From contig NZ_JAPEPI010000001.1 in the NCBI RefSeq assembly GCF_026340305.1, positions 3,162,001 to 3,226,000 on the forward strand: 64,000 bases of DNA, in the 5' to 3' direction. A program made the position numbers and the translations under genes. Positions 1 to 7,957 of this stretch are shown piece after piece (position 1 is the stretch's first letter; every line of letters begins with the position of its first letter). This DNA is from Streptomyces sp. NBC_01381 (GTDB lineage: Bacteria; Actinomycetota; Actinomycetes; Streptomycetales; Streptomycetaceae). The notes beneath the pieces were generated by a model, which searched no databases, was not told where the DNA came from, and was given only the letters and a program-made list of their open reading frames with translations.

Positions 1-1
1 C

Positions 2-229
2 AACCCCACGATGAAGTACGGGGTCCGTACCATCGAACGCGTCGCACAGGCCGTGCACCGCGCGCTCAACAAGGGCCGCGCCGCGGGGCAGTGGCTGACC
101 CCGGAGGGCGAGATCAGCGAAGTCCCCGACGGCTCGGCCCCGCCCGAGAGCCAGTTCGAGGTCCCGCCGGAAGCCACACCCGAGGCACCACCCGAGGCCC
201 CACCCGAACAGGACTCGGCCAACCGGTGA
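2..229 (+). CDS. C-terminal fragment of an unrecognised protein (5' truncated by window edge)
   Basis: An open frame enters from the left edge and stops at 227-229, giving at least 75 residues. An internal ATG at 11 exists, but the frame is open upstream of it, so the true start is probably outside the window. The first half is a basic helical stretch (around TIERVAQAVHRALNKGR). The second half is a Pro/Glu-rich tail in which PPEA-type units repeat, as in many Streptomyces C-terminal extensions. I do not recognise the family. It lies about 140 bp upstream of the lytic transglycosylase on the same strand. Confidence 0.5.
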   Translation, partial: NPTMKYGVRTIERVAQAVHRALNKGRAAGQWLTPEGEISEVPDGSAPPESQFEVPPEATPEAPPEAPPEQDSANR

Positions 230-366
230 AAATCGGGCGCGAACGGGTGCCTGGGCGCCGGAAGTTGTCGTAGTGTCGCCTGGGTCGGCCCGCAGGGGAA
301 CATGAGCGCGAGAGTGCGGGTGGCGGCAGGCAGACGCAGAGTCGTCCAGGGGAGGGGTCCACAGTC

Positions 367-2091
367 ATGGCGGCGGTATTCGGCAGGCGGTTGCGCAGGG
401 GAGCGGTGACCACCGCGGTGGCCGCGGCGGCGGTGGCGGCACTCGCCGCGTCCCAGGCCCCGGGCGTGACGGACGTCCCGCGCGACGAGCGGGCGGGAGC
501 ATCCGGCGCCACGCCGCCACCCGAGGACTCCGCGACCGGCAACTCGCCCTACTACACGGACCTGCCGCCTCTGAACACCCCGGTCCCGCCGACCGGGGCG
601 CCCACCGGCGGCGACTCGGACGCCGCGGTGGCGGGCGGCATCCCGGCCACGGTCCTGGACGCGTACAAGAAGGCCGAGTCCTCGCTCGCCGCCTCCAAGC
701 CGGGCTGCAACCTCCCCTGGCAGCTGCTCGCGGCGATAGGCAAGGTCGAGTCGGGCCAGGCCCGCGGCGGCCGCGTCGACGCCAACGGCACGACGCTCAA
801 ACCGATCCTCGGCCCGGTCCTCAACGGCAACGGCTTCGCGAAGATCACCGACACCGACAACGGCGCGTACGACAGCGACTCCACGCACGACCGTGCGGTC
901 GGCCCCATGCAGTTCATCCCGTCGACGTGGGACACCTGGGCGCAGGACGGCAACGGCGACGGCAAGAAGAACCCGAACAACATCTATGACGCCGCGCTCG
1001 CCGCGGGCCACTACCTCTGCGCGAGCGACCGCGATCTGTCCGACGAGTCCGGCGGCGGCGCCCTGCACAAGGCGATCCTGAGCTACAACCACTCGACGGA
1101 GTACCTGACCACCGTCCTGACGTGGCTGGAGTACTACCGCAAGGGCACCCACGAGATCCCCGACGGCACGGGCGTCCTGCCGGACGACCGCAGCGACGGC
1201 GGCAGGCCGAGCATCACCCCGAGCCCGGCGCCCGGCGGCTCCGGTTCGCCCTCGCCGAAGCCGAGCAAGCCCAGCAAGCCGGGTACGGACAAGCCCGGTT
1301 CGGGCAACCCGTCCGAGCCCGGCAGCGGCGGAAGCACCGGCCCGACCACGCCGCCGACCGGCGGCGGCTCCGAGAGCCCGGACCCCACCCCCTCGCCCAC
1401 CGACCGGGTCTCGCGCCTGGAGGACGCCGGCACCGGCAAGCTCTCCGCGACGGCGGGCGACGCCTTCGCCGGACGCGTCGTGGTGCGTACGGAGTCCGCT
1501 TCGGGATCCGCCGTGGCCAAGGCCAAGGTGAAGTTCGCGATCGTCGGCGACACGGACGCCCGCTTCGACGGCGGCACGACGAGCGCCACGGTCACCACGA
1601 GCGCCACCGGAAAGGCCACCGCCCCGGTGATGAAGGCCGGGGAGAAGAGCGGCGAGTTCATCGTGCGGGCCACGGTCGTCGGCCGCTCGCTGCCCGGCCT
1701 CGACTACACGGCGACGGTCACCGCGCGCCAGGCCGACGCCCTGGTCAGGACCGACGACAAGGCGCTGACCTGCGCGCCGGGCGCGGAGTTCGCCGACCAG
1801 GTGGAGGTCAAGGCGACGTACAAGGGGGCGGCCGCAGACCGCGTCGCGGCCACCGCGACCATGGTCAAGTCGGCGACCGACGCCACGGCCAACGACAAGG
1901 GCCCCTACTTCAAGGACGCGGACGGCAAGCCGGTCCGCACGCTCAAGGCCCTGAAGACGGACGCCGACGGTGTGCTCAAGCTTCCGAAGATGTACGCGGA
2001 CGACACGGCGGGCACCTACCTCCTGCGCATCACCACCGCGGGCGGCGCGACGCTCACGGTCGAACTGAAGGTGGCGGCCCCGGCGGCCTAG
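367..2091 (+). CDS. Secreted lytic transglycosylase (MltB/SLT-like) with C-terminal Ig-like region
   Basis: A 574-aa exported protein predicted to cleave peptidoglycan glycan strands outside the membrane. Residues 1-30 form an N-terminal signal (Arg-rich, then an Ala/Val core). Residues about 105-265 are the transglycosylase domain, with the motif AIGKVESG carrying the likely catalytic Glu, then GPMQFIPSTW and the AAGHYLC and SYNHS segments typical of Streptomyces MltB-like enzymes. A Pro/Ser/Gly/Lys-rich linker follows (about 270-345). The C-terminal 220 residues look like one or two beta-sandwich (invasin/Big-like) domains, perhaps for wall binding. The ATG at 367 follows a GGGGAGG ribosome site. 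Monocistronic, followed by a strong terminator. Confidence 0.88.
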   Translation: MAAVFGRRLRRGAVTTAVAAAAVAALAASQAPGVTDVPRDERAGASGATPPPEDSATGNSPYYTDLPPLNTPVPPTGAPTGGDSDAAVAGGIPATVLDAYKKAESSLAASKPGCNLPWQLLAAIGKVESGQARGGRVDANGTTLKPILGPVLNGNGFAKITDTDNGAYDSDSTHDRAVGPMQFIPSTWDTWAQDGNGDGKKNPNNIYDAALAAGHYLCASDRDLSDESGGGALHKAILSYNHSTEYLTTVLTWLEYYRKGTHEIPDGTGVLPDDRSDGGRPSITPSPAPGGSGSPSPKPSKPSKPGTDKPGSGNPSEPGSGGSTGPTTPPTGGGSESPDPTPSPTDRVSRLEDAGTGKLSATAGDAFAGRVVVRTESASGSAVAKAKVKFAIVGDTDARFDGGTTSATVTTSATGKATAPVMKAGEKSGEFIVRATVVGRSLPGLDYTATVTARQADALVRTDDKALTCAPGAEFADQVEVKATYKGAAADRVAATATMVKSATDATANDKGPYFKDADGKPVRTLKALKTDADGVLKLPKMYADDTAGTYLLRITTAGGATLTVELKVAAPAA

Positions 2092-2113
2092 CCGCACCGC
2101 ACGTCTCCCGAGC

Positions 2114-2146
2114 AACGCCCCTGCGCCCGCACGGCGCAGGGGCGTT
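2114..2146 (+). terminator. Perfect 14-bp stem hairpin after the transglycosylase
   Basis: The arms at 2114-2127 and 2133-2146 are exactly complementary, with a 5-nt loop, 22 bases after the stop codon. There is only a weak T-rich tail, which is normal for Streptomyces terminators. Confidence 0.8.
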
Positions 2147-2276
2147 CCTGTGTGTGCAACGTGTTCTCATCTCGCCGCCGCGTTGCTACGGTGCCCCAGC
2201 CCTGACGCCCTGTCAGTTCATGGTCGGTGCGTCCGGGTGTCGGTGTCATCAGCGTCCCCGCCTCGGGAGGATCCGC

Positions 2277-2411
2277 ATGCGCGCTCTCATCGCCGCCGCG
2301 ACCGGTCTTGCCGTCGCCTTCGCCCTGGTCCTGACGATCACGGCGATCGGAGCCCCGCCCGGCGAGACCTCACCGGAGCCGCTCCTCACCACCGTCCCCA
2401 AGCACCCATAA
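2277..2411 (+). CDS. Small membrane or secreted peptide (44 aa, SPW_0924-like)
   Basis: A 44-residue product starting at the ATG at 2277. A GGGAGG ribosome site lies 5 bases upstream. Residues 1-27 are one hydrophobic helix (Ala/Leu/Val/Ile) and the tail is short and Pro/Thr-rich. It ends 19 bp before the DUF3068 gene, with which it is probably co-transcribed. I recall Streptomyces annotations of a small family called SPW_0924 with this look and position, but this was not checked. Function unknown. The good ribosome site and tight spacing to the next gene make it a credible gene. Confidence 0.65.
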   Translation: MRALIAAATGLAVAFALVLTITAIGAPPGETSPEPLLTTVPKHP

Positions 2412-2430
2412 CGTAGGGAGGGCCGCCGCG

Positions 2431-3423
2431 ATGCGCCGCAAGGCCAGCCTGATCCTGCTCGCCTTCGCCGTCTTCTTCACGGCGATGTCCCCGCTCATGC
2501 GCTGGTACGCCTTCCCGCGCCTCGCCAAGATCCCGCCGAACCAGTACCAGGAGGCCGTCCTCGAGGCGCAGAACCCGACCCTCATCGACTACGGCTCCAT
2601 GACGGCCAAGAAGATCGACAAGGTCACCATCGTGCAGACCCTCAAGGGCAACGTGGAGGCCTCGGAGAACGTCGAGAAGAGCGCCGACCGCGACGTGGTC
2701 GTCTGGGACGCCCTCTCCTACGTCCAGGACGCCGACGGCAAGATGGTCTCCAAGATCCCCGAGCGCTACATCTTCGACGCGCACAGCCAGGAACCGGTCA
2801 ACGCCAAGGGCGAGATGGTCGACGGCGACCCGGTCAAGCGACAGGGCATCGAGTTCAAGTGGCCCTTCCTGACCGAGAAGCGGGACTACGAGTACTTCGA
2901 CGCGCAGGCCCGCATCACCAGGCCCATCCACTACAAGGGCACCCAGAAGTTCCGCGGCGTCGACGTCTACTACTTCGAGCAGACCATCCCCTGGACCAAG
3001 GTCCCCTTCCCCAAGACGATGCCGGTCAAGGGCGTCACCGCGGAGTCGCTCGCCAAGACCGGCACCACCCGCTGGTACACCACGGTCCGCAAGTTCTGGG
3101 TCGAGCCGACCACCGGGGCGCCCGTCTACGGCGAGGAGATCCAGCGCAACGAACTGCGCGGCGGCACGCTCCTTGGCGACCGCGACAAGCTCACCGTGTT
3201 CTCGGGTCACGTGAAGATGCGCGAGGACTACATCCAGAACACCGTCGACCTGGTCAAGTCCCAGCGCGTCCTGGTCCTCCTCATGACGTCCTATCTCCCC
3301 TGGGGCTTCCTGGGCCTCGGCCTGCTCCTGCTTGCGCTCTCCCTCTGGCTGGAGGCCCGCAGCCGAAGGCCGGGCGAGCCCGAGCCCGCGGCGGCCCCCG
3401 AACCGGAACCCGTCAACGCCTGA
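2431..3423 (+). CDS. DUF3068 (PorA-like) membrane-anchored protein
   Basis: A 330-aa protein with one N-terminal hydrophobic helix (about residues 5-23), a large polar domain of about 260 residues, and one C-terminal transmembrane helix (about 287-310) followed by a Glu/Pro/Ala tail. This in-out-in layout and internal motifs such as WPFLTEKRDYEYFD and YYFEQTIPW match the actinobacterial DUF3068 family (Pfam PF11271, also named PorA). Members are envelope proteins without an established enzymatic role. The start follows a GGGAGG site. The 3' end overlaps the convergent helicase gene by 11 bp. Confidence 0.8.
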   Translation: MRRKASLILLAFAVFFTAMSPLMRWYAFPRLAKIPPNQYQEAVLEAQNPTLIDYGSMTAKKIDKVTIVQTLKGNVEASENVEKSADRDVVVWDALSYVQDADGKMVSKIPERYIFDAHSQEPVNAKGEMVDGDPVKRQGIEFKWPFLTEKRDYEYFDAQARITRPIHYKGTQKFRGVDVYYFEQTIPWTKVPFPKTMPVKGVTAESLAKTGTTRWYTTVRKFWVEPTTGAPVYGEEIQRNELRGGTLLGDRDKLTVFSGHVKMREDYIQNTVDLVKSQRVLVLLMTSYLPWGFLGLGLLLLALSLWLEARSRRPGEPEPAAAPEPEPVNA

Positions 3424-6136
3424 GCCGCGCCTTGGTGAACCGCGTGGCCTCGGCCCCCACCGGATCCTCCGGCCACGGATGCTTCGGATACCGCCCGCGC
3501 AGCTCCGCCCGCACCGCCCGGTAGCCGTCCCGCCAGAAGGACGCGAGATCGGCGGTGACGGCCGCGGGGCGACCGGCGGGGGACAGCAGATGGACGACGA
3601 CGGGTACGGAGCCGTCCGCGATGCGCGGCGTCTCGGCGAGGCCGAACATCTCCTGCAACTTCACGGCGAGGACGGGCTGTTCGGGGTCGGCGTAGTCGAT
3701 CCGGATCCTGGACCCGCTCGGCACCTTCACCCGCTCCGGGGCGAGCGCGTCCAGGCGGGTCGCCTCACCGGTCGCCCACGGCAGGAGCCGGCCCAGGGCC
3801 TGCCCCGCGTCGATGCGGCCCAGATCGGAGCGGCGCCGCGCCTTGGAGAGCTCGGGCTCCAGCCACTCGTCCACGCGCGCGTGGAGGGCGTTTTCCGATA
3901 CGTCGGGCCAGGGCGCCCCGAGGTGCCGATGCAGAAAGTCGAGCCGCTGCCGCAGCTCCCGCGCACCCCGCGACCAGTTCAGGAGCCCGGTCCCTTCCTC
4001 CCGCAGCCCGGCCAGGATCCCTTCCCGTACGAGACGGGGGTCGGGGCTCTTCATCGGCCGCACCGCCAACTCGACCGCCCCGAGGCGCTCCACGTGCCGG
4101 GTGACGAGGTCGCCGCCGGCCCAGGCGACTTCGTCCGCGTCGGAGTACAGGGGGGCGGCCGCCTCGCGCGCGACGTCCTCGTCGACATGTCCGCCGAGCA
4201 GCACGCGCGCGTGCCCGGCACCTACGGGCCGATCGGCCACGGCCACGGAGATCCACTCGGCCCCGCTCAACGCGGACCCGGCCCGGAGCTCACCCCGGGT
4301 CCCGCCGACCATGAGATACGTCCCGTCCCCCACCCGGCGGGCCACCCGCTCGGGAAACGCGAGCGCGGCAACGAGCCCGGCGGCCCGCTCATCGCCTCCG
4401 GCACCACCCTTCTCCCACCCGCCCGCCCGTCTCCCGGCATCTGAGCTTGATCCCCCCTGCGCCTCCCGCGCCGCCGGCCTGCCACTGCCCCCGGCGTCCC
4501 CGGCGCCGCGCTTCTCCCGCCCACCCGCCCGTTGCTCGGTGCTGGGAGGGCTCGATGCAGGGTTATGGGTGGGTGGGCGGGAAAGATCCCGCGCCGGAGG
4601 CGCGGGTGCTGAGGCGTCGCCCGAGGATGGCCCCGCCGCCGCGGTGAGCCGCCGGGTTTCGGTGCGCCAGCGGGCGGCGTACCCGTCCCCGCCCCGGCGG
4701 GCCCCGCGCCACGCCGCCGCGAGGTCGTCCCCGTACTCACGGGGCGGCTCCTCGCTCAGGAGGGCCACCACCTCCGCCGCCCGCCGAGTGCCGACGACCG
4801 GCGCGGCGTCGAGCAGGGCGCGGGCCAGCCGGGGGTGCAGGCCCACCCGGGCCAGCCGAGTCCCCCGCTCCGTCACACGCCCCGTGCCCGCGTCCACCGC
4901 CCCGATCGCCGTCAGAACACCCCGCGCCGCCGCCATCGCACCGCCCGGCGGAGCGTCGAGCAGGGCGAGCCCGGAGGCGTCCGGATCGCCCCAGCAGGCC
5001 GCCTGCAGGGCGAACGCCGTCAGGTCGGCCACCTTGATCTCGGGCGAGGGAAAGCGCGGCAGACGCCCGTCTTCCGCCTCCGCCCAGCACCGGTAGACGG
5101 CCCCAGGAGCCTCACGCCCCGCGCGCCCCGCCCGCTGCCGGCCCGCCGCCTGCGAAGCCCGTACCGTCGCCAGCGCGCTCAGCCCCCGCGCGTGGTCCAC
5201 CCGCGGCTCACGCGCGAGCCCCGAGTCGACGACGACCCGCACCCCCGGCACCGTCAGGGACGACTCGGCCACCGACGTCGCGAGGACGACCCTGCGCGCA
5301 CCGCCCGCCGAGCCCGCGAGCACCGCGTCCTGCACGGCCGCCGGCGCCCGCCCGTGCACCTGAAGAACCTCGGCGGGCGCGTCCCCCAGCTGCCCCGCCA
5401 CCCGCGCGATCTCACCGACCCCGGGCAGGAAACACAGCACGTCCCCGTCCCGCTCGGCCAGCGCACGCCGTACCGTCGCCGCCACATGCGTAAGGAGCGC
5501 AGGGTCCACCCGCATCCCGTGCGGCGGCCGCACCGGCCGCGCGGGCGGCGCCCAGACGACATCCACCGGATGGGAGACCCCTTCGGCCTCGACCACCGGC
5601 GCGTCCCCGAGCAGCCGCGCCCACCCCTGCGCGTCCGTCGTCGCCGACGCCGCCACCAGACGCAGCTCGGGCCGCAGCGCAGCCCGCACGTCGACCAGGA
5701 ACGCCGCCACGGTGTCCGCGTCCAGATGCCGCTCATGGCACTCGTCGATGACGACCAGGTCGACACCGGCCAGCTCCTGGTCCCGCTGCAGCCGCTGCAA
5801 CAGCACACCGGTCGTGACGACCTCCACGCGCGTGTGCCGCCCCACGACGCGCTCACCGCGCACCGTGTAGCCGACGCTCCCGCCGACCTTCTCGCCGAGC
5901 AGCCACGCCATCCGCCGCGCGGCCGCCCGCGCCGCGATGCGCCGGGGCTCGGCGACCACCACACGACGTACCGGCGCGTCCCCGACGAGCCCCGCGAGCA
6001 CCAGCGGCACCAGCGTCGTCTTGCCGGTGCCGGGCGGCGCACACAGCACGGCGACACCCCGGTCGTCGAGGGCGCCGCGCAGAGCGGGCAGGGCATCACG
6101 TACGGGAAGGCGCTGAAGTTCGTCGGTACGGATCAC
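3413..6136 (-). CDS. hrpB: ATP-dependent helicase HrpB (DEAH-box)
   Basis: A 907-aa superfamily 2 helicase. Near the N-terminus is the P-loop APPGTGKTT (about 33-41). Next come the DECH box (VVIDECHERH), SATTD motif III, and motif VI, seen as QRAGRAGR. The C-terminal part carries the HrpB C-terminal domain (LNWSRGARELRQRLDF, LDALAPERVKVPSG). I chose the GTG at 6136, because residues upstream do not resemble the family and this start places the P-loop at the usual distance. Residues about 499-583 are a Ser/Pro/Gly/Arg-rich low-complexity insert between conserved parts, not expected in E. coli HrpB. The role of HrpB in RNA metabolism is not well established. Confidence 0.88.
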   Translation of the reverse strand: MIRTDELQRLPVRDALPALRGALDDRGVAVLCAPPGTGKTTLVPLVLAGLVGDAPVRRVVVAEPRRIAARAAARRMAWLLGEKVGGSVGYTVRGERVVGRHTRVEVVTTGVLLQRLQRDQELAGVDLVVIDECHERHLDADTVAAFLVDVRAALRPELRLVAASATTDAQGWARLLGDAPVVEAEGVSHPVDVVWAPPARPVRPPHGMRVDPALLTHVAATVRRALAERDGDVLCFLPGVGEIARVAGQLGDAPAEVLQVHGRAPAAVQDAVLAGSAGGARRVVLATSVAESSLTVPGVRVVVDSGLAREPRVDHARGLSALATVRASQAAGRQRAGRAGREAPGAVYRCWAEAEDGRLPRFPSPEIKVADLTAFALQAACWGDPDASGLALLDAPPGGAMAAARGVLTAIGAVDAGTGRVTERGTRLARVGLHPRLARALLDAAPVVGTRRAAEVVALLSEEPPREYGDDLAAAWRGARRGGDGYAARWRTETRRLTAAAGPSSGDASAPAPPARDLSRPPTHNPASSPPSTEQRAGGREKRGAGDAGGSGRPAAREAQGGSSSDAGRRAGGWEKGGAGGDERAAGLVAALAFPERVARRVGDGTYLMVGGTRGELRAGSALSGAEWISVAVADRPVGAGHARVLLGGHVDEDVAREAAAPLYSDADEVAWAGGDLVTRHVERLGAVELAVRPMKSPDPRLVREGILAGLREEGTGLLNWSRGARELRQRLDFLHRHLGAPWPDVSENALHARVDEWLEPELSKARRRSDLGRIDAGQALGRLLPWATGEATRLDALAPERVKVPSGSRIRIDYADPEQPVLAVKLQEMFGLAETPRIADGSVPVVVHLLSPAGRPAAVTADLASFWRDGYRAVRAELRGRYPKHPWPEDPVGAEATRFTKARLRR

Positions 6137-6173
6137 GCCCCCAGTCTCCCAAGTACGCGGATACGGTGATCCC

Positions 6174-6689
6174 ATGCCCGAACCCCTGCGGATCACCGGC
6201 GACGGACTCGTGCTGCGCGAGTGGACGAGCGACGACCTGCCGATCATGGCCGAACTCTTCGACGACCCGGCCGTCGCCCACCGCACCCCGCTCGTCTCGC
6301 CCTTCGACGAGGCCGCGGCCCGCGACTACCTCCAGGCGATCCGCGAGAGCGAGGGCAAGCGCATCAACCTCGCCATCACCACCGACGGCCTGCGGCCCCT
6401 GGGCGAGATCCTGCTCAGCCTCACGCGCTGCACCATCGGTTACGCGGTCGGGGCCGCCCACCGTGGACAGGGCCTGGCCCCGCGCGCCACCCGGCTCCTC
6501 ACGGAGTACGCCCACACGACGCTCGGCCTGCCGCGCGTCCTGCTGCAGATAGAACCGGACAACGGCCCGAGCGTCGCCGTCGCCGACCGCCTCGGCTTCC
6601 GCCTCACCGACGAGGAGCCGGAGCATGTGACGGGCAAGGGCGGCCGCGTCTACACCCTGCTGACCTGGGCCCACGAGACCGACGGCTAG
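6174..6689 (+). CDS. GNAT-family N-acetyltransferase (RimJ/RimL-like)
   Basis: A 171-aa protein with the GNAT fold. There is an N-terminal substrate segment (LRITGDGLVLREWTSDD), the acetyl-CoA loop GYAVGAAHRGQGLAPRATRLL (Q/R-x-x-G-x-G/A type, about 96-115), and a C-terminal NGPSVAVADRLGFRLTDEE segment typical of RimJ/RimL acetyltransferases. Substrate unknown. It is divergent from hrpB with a 37-bp gap and convergent with the next methyltransferase, from which it is separated by a large hairpin. Confidence 0.8.
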   Translation: MPEPLRITGDGLVLREWTSDDLPIMAELFDDPAVAHRTPLVSPFDEAAARDYLQAIRESEGKRINLAITTDGLRPLGEILLSLTRCTIGYAVGAAHRGQGLAPRATRLLTEYAHTTLGLPRVLLQIEPDNGPSVAVADRLGFRLTDEEPEHVTGKGGRVYTLLTWAHETDG

Positions 6690-6696
6690 GCGGTAT

Positions 6697-6734
6697 CTAC
6701 GTAGACACTGCCTACATGGGCAGTGTCTACGTAG
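6697..6734. terminator. Perfect 16-bp inverted repeat between convergent genes
   Basis: Arms 6697-6712 and 6719-6734 are exactly complementary with a 6-nt loop. It sits between the stop codons of two convergent genes, so it can serve as a bidirectional terminator. The arms are unusually AT-rich for this genome (CTACGTAG at the base). Confidence 0.7.
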
Positions 6735-6738
6735 GCAG

Positions 6739-7569
6739 TCAGTCCCGTACGCAGACGAAGATCGCCGTCCCCGGGATGAGATTCCCGCGCAGCGGGGACC
6801 AGCCGCCCCACTCCTGGGTGTTCCACGCGGGCCACTCCGGCTCCACCAGGTCGACCAGGCGGAAGCCGCCGGCCACCACGTCCCGCACCCGGTCGCCGAC
6901 CGTCCGGTGGTGCTCCACGTAGACGGCGCTTCCCTTCTCGTCCTGCTCTACATAAGGAGTGCGGTCGAAATAGGAGGCCGCCACGGAGAGACCCTCCGGG
7001 CCCGGCTCGTCGGGGAAGGCCCAGCGCATCGGGTGCGTCACCGAGAACACGAACCGGCCGCCGGGCCGCAGCACCCGGTGCACGTCCTTGAGGACCCGCA
7101 CCGGATCGGCGACGAAGGGCAGCGCTCCGTAGGCGGAGCACGCCAGGTCGAAGCTGCCGTCGGCGAACGGCAGCGCCCCCGCGTCCGCCTCCACCAGCGG
7201 CACCCCGCCGCCGATCCGCAGCGCGTGCTGCAGCTGGCGGTGCGAGAGGTCGAGGGCGACCGGGCGGGCGCCCTGCGCGGCGAGCCAGCGCGAGCACTGC
7301 GCCGCGCCCGCGCCGATCTCCAGGACGTCCTTGCCCTTCAGATCTTCCGGCGGGCCGAGCAGCTCGGCCTCCACCTCGTCGAGCCCCTCGGGACCCCACA
7401 CGAAACGGTCGTCCCCCAGGAAGGTGCCGTGCTCGATCTGGTACTCGTCCGCGTTCCTGTCCCACCAGCCGCGATTGGCGCGACTGCTCTCCGTGACGTC
7501 GGCGTCACGCCGGGTGGCTTCCGGTTCGGGCGTCTCGGGCAGCTCGGACTCTTGGATGATCGGCTCCAT
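6739..7569 (-). CDS. Class I SAM-dependent methyltransferase
   Basis: A 276-aa protein with the Rossmann methyltransferase signature DVLEIGAGAAQCSRWL (motif I, about 80-95). It continues with an acidic residue ending beta-2 (VALDLS), then EADAGALPFADGSFDLACS, and VLRPGGRFVFSVTHPM (motif III region). The N-terminal 40 residues are acidic and Pro-rich. The substrate cannot be told. It is transcribed away from rpsA. A homologue next to rpsA is, as far as I recall, conserved in Streptomyces. Confidence 0.82.
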   Translation of the reverse strand: MEPIIQESELPETPEPEATRRDADVTESSRANRGWWDRNADEYQIEHGTFLGDDRFVWGPEGLDEVEAELLGPPEDLKGKDVLEIGAGAAQCSRWLAAQGARPVALDLSHRQLQHALRIGGGVPLVEADAGALPFADGSFDLACSAYGALPFVADPVRVLKDVHRVLRPGGRFVFSVTHPMRWAFPDEPGPEGLSVAASYFDRTPYVEQDEKGSAVYVEHHRTVGDRVRDVVAGGFRLVDLVEPEWPAWNTQEWGGWSPLRGNLIPGTAIFVCVRD

Positions 7570-7723
7570 CGTCGTACTCTTCCGTCTGACTTGTCGCGGC
7601 TCGGTGCAGCGGGACGTGCCCCCCTATGCGTCGCGGCAGGGCGCGCTGCGGCCCGTGTGGCCTCATGCGACAGCATTTGTGCCGGGATTGCGGCGATCCG
7701 CCCCGGGTGTGCGCCTTCGCGCA

Positions 7724-7752
7724 TTGACCCTGTCCGGCTGCCCCCGTATGCT
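7724..7752 (+). promoter_or_regulatory. Predicted sigma-70-like (HrdB-type) promoter of rpsA
   Basis: TTGACC at 7724-7729 and TATGCT at 7747-7752 are separated by exactly 17 bp, close to the vegetative consensus. The expected start of transcription, near 7759, would leave a leader of about 200 nt before rpsA. Confidence 0.75.
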
Positions 7753-7957
7753 ACAAGTTGCGCTGCGAGCCTGCGCTCCTCAGACATAGCAGGCTGCGCT
7801 CGCGTCTGTTGTAAACCCCTCGGTTGTCGAGGCGCCTTCCGTTTCTCCGGAAACCTGGATTGGGCGCTTCCAAGGCTGTCCGGCTTCTTCAGAGCGAAAT
7901 CGGCTCCGGCGCTAGCAGTACCTACGACTCTCTGTCCGTACCGGAGCCCTTACCCAC
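7753..7957 (+). other. Long untranslated leader of rpsA
   Basis: About 200 nt without a convincing gene. It contains short complementary segments (for example TTCCG/CGGAA around 7837-7852) and only a GGAG about 11 bases before the ATG, so no strong ribosome site. Ribosomal protein S1 represses its own translation through leader structure in E. coli. Whether the same happens here is inference. Confidence 0.45.

Noticed and set aside
2386..3210. Long minus-strand open frames opposite DUF3068, rpsA and the NCS1 permease
   Set aside because: These are antisense shadows of high-GC genes, with Asp/Leu/Gly/Val-rich or Arg-rich translations and no ribosome sites.
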